Shown: positions 33,085 to 44,984 of the stretch, piece by piece
How positions within the stretch are numbered: position 1 is the first letter of the stretch
Layout: each line of letters opens with the position of its first letter
From: Mesocentrotus franciscanus
Taxonomy: Eukaryota; Echinodermata; Echinoidea; Camarodonta; Strongylocentrotidae
DNA: 64,000 bases
Direction: 5' to 3'
Assembly (NCBI GenBank): GCA_037976565.1
Contig: CP137685.1
Location: 23,103,796 to 23,167,795, forward strand
Translations under genes and position numbers: made by a program
Notes under the pieces: generated by a model
What the model was told of the DNA's origin: nothing
Database searches by the model: none
What the model saw: only the letters and a program-made list of their open reading frames with translations

Positions 33085-35387
33085 AATACCTTAACATTCA
33101 TTTGAATGCCTGAATAGATCGATAGTTCTTGAAATGTAGTTTCGACACCAGCACGGCAACTAGAGTATAGGACTACAGTCTACTACCAATGTCAATTATC
33201 AACATGACACATGAATGGGATTAATATCAAACAGACATCTATCTCCAGATGATCACCCTCTCCCCCCCCCCCTCCTTCCTCTCTCTCTCTCTCTTTTTAA
33301 AGAGGAGCTTGAGTTCTTGGCAAATGGAAAATTAATTTGAGCTTTTTCATTAATTTTATTCAAGTTTAGAGGAGTATCGTAGAACAAAAAAACTGTCTAG
33401 CAGCAATTGAAGGTTGATTATATAGCACATAAGAATTATTGTTGTATACTGTAGGATTTTTGAACCATCAAAATGATTAGAAAAATGATATGGTCTTGCT
33501 GAAAGTTGCGTGTACTGCACACAGAAATGTATATATGGGACTAGACACACTTTTGGCGTGCCAGTTTGGTTCTAACATTGTAGCTCGCGAAATATTTCGA
33601 ATATGAGGGCATTCGAATAGCACCCCTTTTCTACGGGACGTGTTGGCTTATGATATTCTTCTATACTGACATCTACAGAATAAAATGTTTCTCACGTTTA
33701 CCACAATACCAGAGAGTCAATCTTCCCCTTGAAAGGATCCTTCCCCCGCCTTTCCCAAGGCATCTATCCTAAACAGTTCTGTCAGTCTTCCAACCAATGT
33801 GTGGTTTTCCTATCAAGATGTCTTATTTCCAGATTGTTGGGTTTCTGCACCGCAGTTCCTATTCACATAATTTTTTTTAATATCATGATCCACACCATTT
33901 TCATCAGTCGAGTAAGAAAATAATGACAAGCATTGTTTACTGCTCACATTCATGCACCGCGCAGGTAAGCTTGTCCTGATCCTAGTACCCAGTGATATGG
34001 CTAGAAATGTGTGATTGCCAGTCTGGTGTTTACAGTCGATAAGTTAGGATTGGAGCATGTACACCTTGAACGCTCTTTTCGATGTGAAGTCATCCTTGCT
34101 ATGGGAATGCAATCGTAAGCATTCCAAGGAATGGAAATCGATTCATTTGCAAGATAGTTTGGATGACTGTGAATGTGGTTATCCCCTCGAGAACTGGGAG
34201 GTTTTGTGCAATGTGATTCCTCGTTTTCCCAATAAGAAATAGTATCGTCAACTATCATCCCTCAATCGATGTTGGCTTGATGCCATAAAATATTTCTACG
34301 ACAAACATTAATCTAGAAAATATTTTTAATATGAATGATTTTTATACATTTTCAACTTTTTTTTTCATTTCTAAAATTATATTTCAAAATCCTTGGTACC
34401 GGTGTTAATTTCCTGAGTGAACAGTTATTAAAGACGGTGTGAGAAAACAACTTAATTGCTATCAAAATACAACCCCATATGTGGCTCTCGATGTTCGGTC
34501 ACATTTAGAATTCAAAATGTAAAGAAATGTAAAGAAAATCTACTATTTCATAAATTCCAAAAGTAAGGCAAGCATGTAATTTGTTATTAATGATGTCTGT
34601 GCTTGGACTCTGTCGTAATCAGTCGATTCTAAATGCATTAGCCTTGCAAAGCCTTGCATGATTTCCTTATTGTCATGCAAAATCTGAACACACCTTAATC
34701 TCGGGATAATGATACTGAAACGTATATTTCGAAATTTTGTGCATGGTTGGTAAGGGTGAAGAATTGAAAATAACTAAAATGTAATATTGTTCAAATTTCC
34801 GAAATGTCACCTCCCCGATTTCCGCGCCTGATTGAATTTATGGGGTGATTTACATTTTCAATGTATGAATATAGTTGCTCTCCGTTATTCGTTTTTATCC
34901 AAGGACGTTCCCATTATCTTTTGTTTTATAACCACACATGTGTTAGCAGTATTATTTTCATTTTTACAACCAAGTTTTATGTTTCCAATACGTCGTTTGG
35001 GGAATAAAATATGAGCAAGGCAACAACGTAAATCAATGAGTCACTGTCTGAGCCTTAACAACACTCATGGAAATCTTATACCATGTGACTTCCGCTGATT
35101 GGAGAGGATTGATTTGGGTAGATCGATCGTTTAGAATACAATATAATCAAATATGTGTTGATGTCGCCGAGATTTTAAGGGGCGGGTGTGGAGAGGGAGG
35201 GTGTGGAGAGGGAGGCAAGATACATGGTTATATACTTTATATTGACTGACTCCATTCGCATTTATACTTTTCGAAATGGCGCGAGAAGAAGACAGTTGAA
35301 GAGATGAAGAAAGGTGCTATCTAGTAATTTGGGTGAGATAGTGCGATACATGGTTACATATATGAAGAAAATGTATATGTATGATAT
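33085..35387. other. Anonymous sequence
   Basis: A C-run and CT tract lie near 33258-33292. At 33962-33964 CAG is followed by GTAAGC, but the preceding pyrimidine tract is weak. A 14-bp GGTGTGGAGAGGGA motif is duplicated near 35185-35213. No gene is recognised. Confidence 0.4.
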
Positions 35388-35575
35388 GTATTATAATTAG
35401 ACGTTATAATTGATGTATGTATATATTATAACGAGACGCTATGTAGACGGTATATACGTGTGTATGTTAATATAATGAGACGTTAGACTTTATGTATGTG
35501 TATGTGTTATTATACTGAGACGTTATGTAGACATTGTGAACGTGTTTATGTTATTATAATGAGACGTTATGTAGA
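35388..35575. repeat. Minisatellite, 35-44-bp units
   Basis: Five occurrences of the core TTATTATAATGAGACGTTAT (diverged), with AGACG at 35399, 35434, 35478, 35518 and 35562. The spacing is therefore variable. Confidence 0.8.
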
Positions 35576-36670
35576 GATGGGGCATTATGTATGGAGGGAA
35601 AGAAGATGAAAAAGGAAAACACAAACAACTAAATCGTACTGAAAGAGAAAGAACAAGCAAGGAAAGGAAACACTAAAGATAGGTGGGTAGAGCCAGGGAT
35701 AAGGAAGGAGAGAATAAACTGTTAAAGGTGGTCAATGAAATATGTTTACAGTAGCATATACTGGATTCTTGAACTGGGACAATTATGTGTCCAAAAACTC
35801 TGAGAAGCAAAATATAAATGTTATTGGGGAACACGTGCTATGGCCCGGGGGCATGCCCCCTGTTCCCCACCCCAATGGATCCGCCATTGAAATAGAATCT
35901 CGTAGCCCATTCCATACACCTCCTGTATGAAGGAGAGTCATTGACATCATGGAGATGTTGTTTTGAAAATTGATCTCTTCTCGCTCTGTCGCCAACTTAT
36001 CGTCTACTCGCTGCAAGCCTTCAAGACTCCGTCGTGTACAGCTCACCATCATATACCCTCGACTCCTGTTGTTTATACAAAAATAAAATGATAAACACGA
36101 CCTCAACTATTATATTTCGAAAAATCAACTCGAGGGCAACATGAATACCATGTTGTATGTCCCATAGAAATCATGTTCGGATTACGTAATACGTCGTTGT
36201 CGTGTTCGCCCATTTCCATAGGTGACACACAAGGCTGTTGTTACTGTTTAAGGCTGAAATTTCAAAATTAGTGTTGATATAGATCCGCATAGACTATGGT
36301 AGTCAAACATCAAATGCCATAGTCACGGAAACAAAATAGATGGATCAATGAAAGAGATAGTGAGATGTGCATTGGATTGTTGAAGGGTAGAGAATCGTAT
36401 TGCACAATTTACAGTAAAGAGAAGAAGAAAAAACATGGCCCAAACAAAACACATTATTGCAAAATCGGTTGAAAAGTAAGGATTGTTGAGGATTAAAGGG
36501 GGTCATTGTGGAAATGTGTCATCTGTATAATGCTTGTACAGTCTACAGTCATATGCCACCTAAGCGCCTCAAAACACGCCTTATCACCTTGGTCGCTACA
36601 TTCTTATCAAGTCCACACATTGTGAGCACCATCTCCAATCCATTTCCATTGTGTATTATCTTCACCTTAG
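35576..36670. other. Anonymous sequence
   Basis: Purine-rich between about 35590 and 35720. The overlapping frames on both strands at 35742-36106 have no recognised motif. Confidence 0.4.
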
Positions 36671-36923
36671 AAGTGTTGTGGTGTAGTGATTCATTCACTT
36701 GACTCTCAATCCAAGGGTTGTGTGTTCGAATGTCAGCCCGGCACTAACGTCTTTTGGCAAACACTTATCCACAATTGCCACTCTCCACCCAGGTGTAAAT
36801 GGATACCTGGTAATTGTTGGGGTAAAAGAAATTACAGGGCCCTCAGGAAGAACAGCTGGGGATTCCCTGGTTAAACAGGAGGGGAAACAAATCTTGAAGA
36901 AAAAAAGTTATTAATATTGTTAC

Positions 36924-36980
<57 letters not shown>
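36671..36980 (+). mobile_element. tRNA-derived SINE, family A copy 4, with (ATT)n tail
   Basis: Head AGTGTTGTGGTGTAGTGATT with CATTCACTTGACTCTCAATC and B-box-like GTTCGAATG. Body TTTTGGCAAACACTTATCCA, TTGCCACTCTCCACCCAGGT and GGATACCTGGTAATTGTTGG. End AATTACAGGGCCCTCAGGAA. The tail is a clean (ATT)n of about 57 bp at 36924-36980. Confidence 0.9.
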
Positions 36981-36981
<1 letters not shown>

Positions 36982-37111
36982 GCCGTTCTGATCTTGGCCT
37001 TCATCCTACCCGAGTTCTCTCATGTGCGCGGGATGGCATAACAAATCAGTGTCTTGTCAAATGGCGGTACTACGGTGGTTAGGAATACAACCTATATAGA
37101 CTACGTCATTC

Positions 37112-37406
37112 CGTCGTGAAGTTTGTGGTCTAGTGGATAAGTCTCCGGACTGTGAACCACAAGGTACGGCGTTTGAATACCTGTCGCAGCACCAATGTCC
37201 GTTGGCAAGATATTAATCTTCATTTGCTGCACTCCACCCAGGTGAGGTAAATGGGTACCTGGCAGGACTTACTTCCTTAAAATGCTTAAGCGCTGTATTA
37301 GCAGCCGTGCTGCAGCCAGGGTAATAAAAATGGAGCGCCAGGAGTGACAACGTGTCAGACATGAGCGCTATATACAAGACTATTAGTAATAGTATTATTA
37401 TTAAAT
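37112..37406 (+). mobile_element. tRNA-derived SINE, family B copy
   Basis: TTGTGGTCTAGTGGATAAGT and GGACTGTGAACCACAAGG head, decayed B-box, body TTGGCAAGATATTAATCTTC, CACTCCACCCAGGTGAGGTA and ATGGGTACCTGGCAGG. The 3' end GAGCGCTATATACAAGACTA followed by ATTATTATT closely resembles the terminus of L2-like LINEs. Confidence 0.88.
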
Positions 37407-38346
37407 CACTACACGTTATCATAGCGAGTATAGTGACGATGAGATGGATTAGTTTGGTTTCCGAAGTGGTTTAGATCAAGTATCTGTGGTCGATGTGGTC
37501 GGTGGATATGATTTCAGTGGTTACAATGATTATGCTTTTCCAATTGAGGAAATATCTTTGGACAATCATGAAAGTCAATAGTTTGTCGTTTTCTTTTTGT
37601 GTTGTAGCAAACTCCCCCTCCCCTAAACATCCATTTCTCAAATGCTTTCAACATCCCCCACACGCACAAAACAATCAAATATCAAATGTATAAAAATACC
37701 AACATCACCCGATGTCAGCTAGTGTGGCATCCCATTTGCCATATGCATCATTAGCCATATAGGGTTAGTGTGGGGTTATCCTATGCTTAACCCTTATACC
37801 GCAAACGGCCCAAATATACAGGACATATGTCAGCTAAGGACCAACGATGCATAAGACTAAATGGGAGTTATTGTATGATATATTAAAAATAATCTTGACT
37901 ATGGTTAATGGGACTGTATTTGAAGGAGCTGAGAGGTGCTTGTAAACCCAGAAGCTGATTAAAATATTCGTATTTCTTTGGGAGTGTTGCAGATTCGCAT
38001 AAGTTTTCATGCCGCAAAATAGCTGACATATAACACTGTAGTATATTGACAATTCGTGACAGTTTAATATCGCATAGCTTCTGTCATTTAACATTCTCGA
38101 TAGCTTTGTATTTTTGATATAAATAAAAATGATCCTAACTTTTGACAGACACTTTTGGAAGCTTCCCAAGTGCATTCAATACATTAATTGTTCTCTGTAT
38201 TTCTTTCCCTCTTACTTTTATTTTCATTTTCCCATGGATCCTTTGAACTGCACATTCTATACACGCCGTCTTGAATGATCCATTCTTCAATCAGGTAAGC
38301 TAAAGTCCCGTTTTGTATGACAGTTTACTCCCTCCCATCAGTTATT
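37407..38346. other. Anonymous sequence
   Basis: A CAG (38292-38294) followed by GTAAGC, after a pyrimidine-rich stretch, is noted in the findings. A 113-codon minus frame at 37834-38175 has no recognised motif. Confidence 0.35.
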
Positions 38347-38533
38347 GTGTGTGTGTGTGTGTGTTGGGTTTTTAAAGACGTGTATCAATCAGATATGATT
38401 ATTTACGTCTGGGGACCGACCTTTAACGTCACCATCCGAAAGACGTGACTCAGTTTCGAACCTGCGTCCTCGGCTGAATCAGTTTGTAACTTCCACTGTT
38501 AGCTGGATTACAGGCGCACGCCACAACGCACCT
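38347..38533 (-). mobile_element. SINE with 7SL/SRP-RNA-like head
   Basis: On the minus strand the head reads GAGGTGCGTT then GTGGCGTGCGCCTGTAATCC then AGCTAACAGTGG. This is close to the 5' domain of 7SL RNA (GGCGYGYGCCTGTARTCC..AGCTA), including the conserved UGUAAUCC..AGCU segment. GAGGACGCAGGTTCGAAAC follows, then a different body with CACGTCTTTCGGATGGTGAC and GTTAAAGGTCGGTCCCCAGA. The element ends in an (AC)n run at 38347-38364. A tRNA origin of the head is the alternative, since GGTTCGAAAC looks like a B-box. It is too short and altered to be a functional SRP RNA gene. Confidence 0.6.
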
Positions 38534-40166
38534 CGTGTTTATATTATGTATTATTATGTGTAATCCCTAGATGGTTAAGTTGATGAGACACCTGTACTTC
38601 ATACTTCAGAATAATAGTCGTTTCGTGTACGACCAAATATTGGAAATAGAATACAAGATTATCTCTGCCGCTATACCGGATATAACTTCGGTGTATGAAT
38701 AGCTTTTGAAATGCATTGGCAGCTACACCCTAATTTCAAATTAATGATTAAAGGGGAAAACACCGTCCGATGAAAGGCATGATTAAAAATAGAGCTTAAT
38801 TATACAGATAATGCTTCGAATTTCGGATCTGCTTAAAGAAATGATGGCATTATTGTGATCATTGTAGTCGGCTTTTTTATCAAATTAACATTGATTCCGT
38901 TGTTTATTGCATCGGAATACATATTGAATAAGAATTGAGTTCAGACTATTTGAGGTTATACGCCCCGCGGGTCTGATTATTATCTACAAAGAATCGCCAA
39001 TCGATCAATGTATGATAAATTTAGGTTATCTCTTCCCATGGGGAATGGACAACCATTACACCGCTAGAATTCCAACCGGCTCACAATTTCATTTTGTTTA
39101 TGTTCGGATGCTGGGGGCGTACTAAAAGGGAAAGGTTGTGATTATTGCCTGTATAGATCGAATCTGCTGGACTTGAGTTAAACTGATATGTTTTCGTAAT
39201 GAGTTATTTTATTGCCCTGAATCTGGATGTCAGCTTACTCCAACCTCCATGTTTAAACTTAATGAACCATCATACATCACATATCCTTGTAATATGCATG
39301 TGATGTGTGGGTGTGTGTGTGTGTTTTGGTGAGATAGTGAACTGTGTTTAGTGCAGAATAGGGAGAACTGTCACATAATGAATGGAATTATAGCTATGAT
39401 GATACATGTATATATATATTTATATCTATATCTGTGTCGAAGGGTGTATCTGTGGAAGGAATACTGAATGGTGTGCATGCAAAAATAAATACGTAAAAAG
39501 GTTATCAAAATGATCACGAATTACGAGTAATTGAAGGTAGAATGCTTCGGAGAAAGGAGTCGGGAGCAGAGTTTACACAATCCCTTGAAGATACTATCGT
39601 TATTCTCTAGCGATCGCGGCTTGATTGAAAATTAATTAATTTCACTCTAGTCTTAACTCTTTTCGTTGGGCATCACTTCTCACATGACTCTGCTGAATGA
39701 CAAAAAAATTAAGCGAGAAAACAATCTGTGGAAGATAGAAAATCAAAACAATGAAAGTAAAATATTCCCAAACACATGTAAGTTATACGCTCAGTGTTTG
39801 CAATCTAAATCTGATACACAAAGTTTTATACAATATATATACTTTTTACAGTATTTTCAATTGATATGCCTTAACACGCCTCTCTCTCTATCAGTCCATT
39901 TTTCTCTCTGAAACAGCTCTCTTGCATCTCTCTCAATATCACTTGCTATTGTGTATTTTAGGATCAATTTGTCAAAAAAATGATTTGAATCATTCGTTTC
40001 TTTGATAGTTCACAAGTAAAAATACTTTGTTATAATAAAGATAAGATACCGTTGCAAACGGAGATTACTTTTAATGGTAGCGTGGGTGAGATGTAAACTC
40101 ACATAAGCTTCTGCTTCTCATCTTCCGTTTTCAATCATTCGTTGCAGACATAAAGATTGTCGAAAG
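38534..40166. other. Anonymous sequence
   Basis: A (TG)n run near 39307-39324 and a TA-rich stretch near 39405-39435. No gene recognised. Confidence 0.4.
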
Positions 40167-40439
40167 TCACTTCTGATCAGTCACCATTTGTTTTATGATC
40201 CTCTGGTCTTTTTGCACAAATTGAGAGATTTCGCTTCTTCTCAGCACATCGTAGCTTTTTAATGTATTAAATTTGACGTGTTCAATGGGTTCAACTACCG
40301 CCCCCTCCCTCCATCCCCGGCTCAACTCCACATAACGTCGTAATAGACACAAAACGTGGTATAGAGATACTGAAATCTGGGATGTTATTGAGCCTCGTCG
40401 TTTCTCTTCTGTTGCGAGTCGATGAACAACGCTCCACAA
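40167..40439 (-). other. Unrecognised 90-codon open frame (weak)
   Basis: A GC-richer frame with protein-like composition (Arg/Glu/Ser/Val mix) opens at a TTG rather than ATG. I recognise no domain. It could be an exon fragment or a chance frame. It lies head-to-head with the short ATG frame at 40490. Confidence 0.15.
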
Positions 40440-40441
40440 GA

Positions 40442-40615
40442 TTATAAAACTATACCCAGAACCTATATCCGATCGACTCTATAGTGAAAATGGCGGATAA
40501 TAATGATAATATCGAAAATAATATCGCTAGTGATATTCGTTTGTCTCGCAATGTATGGTCAATAAGGGATCTAAAAGATCACGACGTTTCGTGCGCCGCT
40601 GCAACACTTCGTTAG
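40442..40615 (+). other. Candidate TATA-like box and 41-codon ORF in good start context
   Basis: TTATAAAAC at 40443 is followed by ATG at 40490 in the context GTGAAAATGG, a good eukaryotic initiation match. The 41-residue frame begins MADNNDNIENNIASDIRL and stops with TAG at 40613. TAGGTGATA right after could act as a splice donor, but the stop lies before it. The LINE fragment starts within 10 bp of the end. This may be a truncated first exon or chance. No homology is recognised. Confidence 0.2.
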
Positions 40616-40621
40616 GTGATA

Positions 40622-40960
40622 AAAAATAATAATGATAATAATACTACAGTGCTTTTATAGTGCATATCACTGTCGTAGCGTCTCTCTGCGCTTAGGAAGA
40701 AAGATATAAACGGGAGAAATAGGTGCTGTAAATGCCCGACTGTAACTCAGTCAAAATGCTGTTTAAACAAGTATGTTTTAAGGATAGCTTTGAACCTATA
40801 ACTCGTGAATGCTTCCTTCATATGAGATGGGACAATGTTCCAAAGTGCAGGGGCAGCATAAGTAAATAGCCGCTCCTGGTAGAACTTGGTCTGAACAACT
40901 GGACACTTAAGAGGTTTTTCTGAGCTGATCTCAGATTGCGTGAGGGTGCATAATCTTTAG
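40622..40960 (-). mobile_element. L2/CR1-like LINE 3' end with C-terminal ORF remnant
   Basis: The minus strand encodes, without interruption, about 70 residues ending at a stop codon (40751-40753). They include KFYQERLFTYAAPALWNIVP and then FKAILKTYLFKQHFD. This is the standard C-terminus of CR1/L2-type ORF2 proteins (..F..AAP.LWN.LP....FK..LK..LF). A roughly 130-bp 3' UTR ends in GCACTATAAAAGCACTGTAG and an ATTATTATCATTATTATT tail. It is heavily 5'-truncated; the upstream limit at about 40960 is where similarity fades. Confidence 0.8.
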
Positions 40961-42133
40961 ACCAGATATGCATTGTATATATTCGAGGCTTTATTGAAAC
41001 TATGGCACCTTTGACAACATGAAAATTCCATAATTCAGGTCTTTGCTGGTCGGGAAAATCATACTTTTCATGTCACCTCGGATAACATAATTTGAACCAG
41101 TCTCACATGTCAGTGTATATTTGTAGACAGGATGGGTAATTATTTCTGGAACTATTTTAAGTGTGTAGAGATATTAGCATGATTTGAGTTTTGTGCTATA
41201 CAAAACAGAAATATGTGTTTGTTCATTTGTTGCGTGTTTTCAAGTTTTGAAACTATTTCAGAACTGCAGAATATTTCTGAGGTATGATGCAAATGCAATA
41301 TGTTGGGATAGCCTTCTAGTGTAAATCGATATTGACATGGATGCGATGGTTTGGTATTGATGGCATTGGTTCGACCTATGGCAGTGTCAAAACAATTTCA
41401 CTTCTCATTTTGACTAGAAATGAATATCTTATATTTGAAAAGGAAGACTGATCAACAACAATTGTTCCTTGAGAGCGAGATCCTTTATTGCGATTAAGAG
41501 ATTTTGTTAGGGGTTTTGAAAGCTAAATAATAATATATGTCTCTCAACATCAAGCTCACATTAATGTTCAGATAAAGAAATTTTCTCAGCCAGCGCAGAT
41601 TTTGGTAGATACGAGGTTGACAATGCTTCCTTCAATTCACAAAAGACACTACTGTCACATAACAGATAATAGGCGGGATAGAAGGTTTTCGGAATTGTTG
41701 ATATTTTAAAGCTCATTATCTTTGTTTCTATGATATCTGTTCTTTACCATGTCAATTTTGAAGGCTGGCTGATATTTCGATTTTTATTGATTGGAAGGGT
41801 TCAACTTTCATATGAAAGACAGTGAGATTTTTATACAGACTCTGATTGACACAAACATCTTTTGACTTTGGAACGTTATATATTACAATGTTTTTGCGTG
41901 AATGTTGTTGTTCGTAATTTGGAATATTTCTAGAATTATAAAAAGAGATTTATACTCATCAACGTGCATATTGCATCAAATACTTCCCGATGAGGAAAGA
42001 ATATCATATTTTATTATACATTTCACATGGTTTCAGATTTTTTAAATTACGTTAATCGTTAATATGTACTACTTATAGTGGCTGGATAGGATTCACTGCG
42101 AAATAATTATTCTCAACTCTAGATTTTTCTTAT

Positions 42134-42136
<3 letters not shown>
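40961..42136. other. Anonymous AT-rich sequence
   Basis: No gene or repeat recognised. Confidence 0.4.
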
Positions 42137-42171
<35 letters not shown>

Positions 42172-42190
42172 TGTGTGAGTGTGTGTGTGT
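42137..42190 (+). repeat. (GT)n microsatellite
   Basis: About 54 bp of GT units with two GA interruptions. Confidence 0.95.
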
Positions 42191-43039
42191 TCGTTATCTG
42201 TCATCACATGTTTTATTAGAATTTGATGAATAAATGTACGTGTCACTTATGTCTAGCACTTTAAAAAAATTCATATCGATTAAGTCCAATGCGATGTATT
42301 AAGTAAAGAGTCATTACTGGAAGATATTTCATAGTTTTACTAACCTTGTTTTCTTTATTTTGACATTCCGATCTTGTTTTCACTATATTTACTGTGATAT
42401 TTATATATATATACATTTTTAGATAGCGACAAGGGTAAAGCATTACGTCACCACTAGATGTGTATTGAATCAGAGCCAGTGTTTATTTGTGATTGGTAGA
42501 GTATCAATCCATTATATCAAATTGGATATTAGGTTTATCTCGGTCTTCCACTCGTGTATAGATATCTGGCAGGTCAGTGACCGGTCCATGATATTTCTTC
42601 AACGCCCACGAGAGTGAACACTCTGCTGTATTCTGAGATAATAGAATTGTTCGAGTTTATGTATTACCGATATGTTGTAGAGAAAGAGTTTCCCGGTAAA
42701 GAATATGAAATCAGTAAATAAACAAACATATATATATATATATATATATGGAAAATCAGCTTCGTATAAGTAAAGGACCTCCTAATGAAAGAAAACGACG
42801 AGAAGCATATTTTCATTCTCAAATTTGTAAACAAGCTTGTGTATTCTATCATGCAGTGGTAAGGTACGTCTACGCTTTTTGTAATCTTCAGCTATTACAT
42901 GTATTATGAAAAAGATGGGGCATTTCGACTCTAGTCTTCCGGCCAACTATAAATAAATTTTTAACATGGCTGGGTTCTTGTATCCACTATCCCGGTTTTT
43001 AGCTTGTCTATATCAGCACTCAATGAAATTCTTGAATAC
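42191..43039. other. Anonymous sequence with a short (TA)n
   Basis: A TA run lies at about 42728-42750. No gene recognised. Confidence 0.4.
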
Positions 43040-43130
43040 AGCATCTCATTACACACCTGGGTCGAGACTGGCAAACGGAGATTGATGCATTACCAAAAAG
43101 CGTCTGTGTTAGAAAGTAATTCGAATGGAC
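43040..43130 (-). mobile_element. SINE body fragment
   Basis: Minus-strand TTTTTGGTAATGCATCAATC, TCCGTTTGCCAGTCTCGACC and CAGGTGTGTAATGAGATGC match the shared SINE body, strongly diverged, with no head or tail. Confidence 0.6.
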
Positions 43131-44721
43131 GATTGAAGAAAGAAAAAAACGTATGTTAAACACTATATCTGCTTCAAGATTTGTACTTGTACGTGTAATT
43201 ATATTACTTTCTTTCCATTATTCTGTCAATGAAACGCATACTATCTTCAACAAAGTGTACTTGTATTAGAGTTTTAGATTCATGGGAATGATTTAAAGAT
43301 AGAGCTTATATAGCTTATCAAATATGATGATTAGATCAAGCAGATGTGTATGATTGTGTGCGAGGTATGTCACAATGAATAATTAGTCTAAGAGTCATGA
43401 TAAATGCGGTAAAAGTACAATCGTGGATGAAACCAGTTAGGTATCAACGGTGTGTGCGCGAGTGTATGATTGTGTGCGAGGCATGATTGGTAAATTAGCT
43501 CACGGTTAATGATCATAATGATCCCAATGCCATTTGCAGTGGCAAGCTCACAGAGTTCGTGGTTATAGAGAGGAAAATATGCAGGAGTGACGTCGGGGTG
43601 TTTTACAATTTATATTTATGTATATTCTTAAGATTTTTTTTTTCTTTAGGATAGGAACGTTTTGCCTTAAGAGGTTCCTTTTAACTTAAATCAAAATATT
43701 TATTTCAAGCGATCGGGATCACATATTTACGATAATAATAATTACCTAAGTAGGGTTTATATCGAAGGATCCTGTAGGTAGTGAATTCTTAGCTGCAAGG
43801 AAACCTATCGATGTGCAGAATTTATATATATATATATAAATTACACTCTCTCTCTCTCTCACACACACACACTCATGTTATATTCTCTTGTCCTCCCCTC
43901 TCTCTTTCTCTCTCTTTTTGAAATGATTTAGGAAGACCAAGTTCGGTCACATTGGTTCCAAGGGAAGAAAAACAAAAACACAAAAAGGCTTGGTTGGTAA
44001 ATTGTTGCTTGGGCTAAATTAACTAAAACGCTTTACGATGTGCTTTGCTATAGAATTAAAGGTTCATATCATATTTGTCTTTTCGTTTAATTTTTTAAAT
44101 TCAAGAATTGGTTTAAGCCATGTTTTTGTGACACAAGCATATTCAGGAAATGTAAGAGCTGGTGTACAGCACCCCACTTCTCCTGCTTGAAGGAAGAAGA
44201 AAAATACAATAAATGGTTTCCTAATACACCACGCCCCCCTCCTTTCATCGGGGGATCCGCCTCATAGTTATGAATATATGGATACGCCACATAGAATTTC
44301 CAAGAATCTGACCGTAAAAGAATCTCATCACCATTCCTGTATTGAACCATTATCCATAGACATTTCCTATCACATTTCATCGTTGAACAATGCATATGAT
44401 ATCCATATATCCGCGAGTATTTCCGATTATTTTATCTAGTCACCAATTATTCAAGACCTTCTGAAATCCATCGCTTGTCATCAAAGGTTAGCAAAGACAT
44501 ACCATATTTCTGATTTGCATTTTCACTATGAGGTCACTAGAATCAAATTACACGTCACTTCCCATCATGCATTCAAACGTATCAATTTGGGTTCTTGTAA
44601 ATCTTTTCAAGAGCCAGCATTAGACTCTTGTCTTCGTATTTAAGCCTATACTTAAGCTAAAGATTCAATAAATTACATGTAAACAACTTTGTTATTTTCG
44701 AAGGAAGTTTCTAAACTTTTT
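43131..44721. other. Anonymous sequence with compound microsatellite
   Basis: A (TA)n, (CT)n, (CA)n series lies at about 43824-43872. A local near-duplicate GTGTATGATTGTGTGCGAGG occurs near 43345 and 43462. No gene recognised. Confidence 0.45.
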
Positions 44722-44984
44722 AACCGTTCGTGGTCTAGTGGATACGTCACCGGACTGTGGGTCACATTGTTCGCGGTTCGAATTCCGCCGCGGCACTATT
44801 GTCCTTTGGCAAGACATCAGTCTGCATTTGCCACTCTCCACCCAGGTGATGTAAATGGGTACCCGGTAGGAAAAAGTTCTTCAAATACCACAGCGCCTTA
44901 TCATCGCCGCTCGGCTACTGCCGGGGTAATGATAGTGCATCTCTTTCAAACATTAGTGTTACATAGATGTTACTATTATTATCA
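44722..44984 (+). mobile_element. tRNA-derived SINE, family B copy
   Basis: GTTCGTGGTCTAGTGGATAC head with B-box-like GGTTCGAATTCC, body CCTTTGGCAAGACATCAGTC, TGCCACTCTCCACCCAGGTG and AAATGGGTACCCGGTAGG, and a 3' part ending GTTACTATTATTATCAT. The long frame over it is not a gene. Confidence 0.9.

Noticed and set aside
35388..35575. CRISPR-like array
   Set aside because: Repeats are diverged, spacing varies and the surrounding DNA is eukaryotic. It is an ordinary minisatellite.
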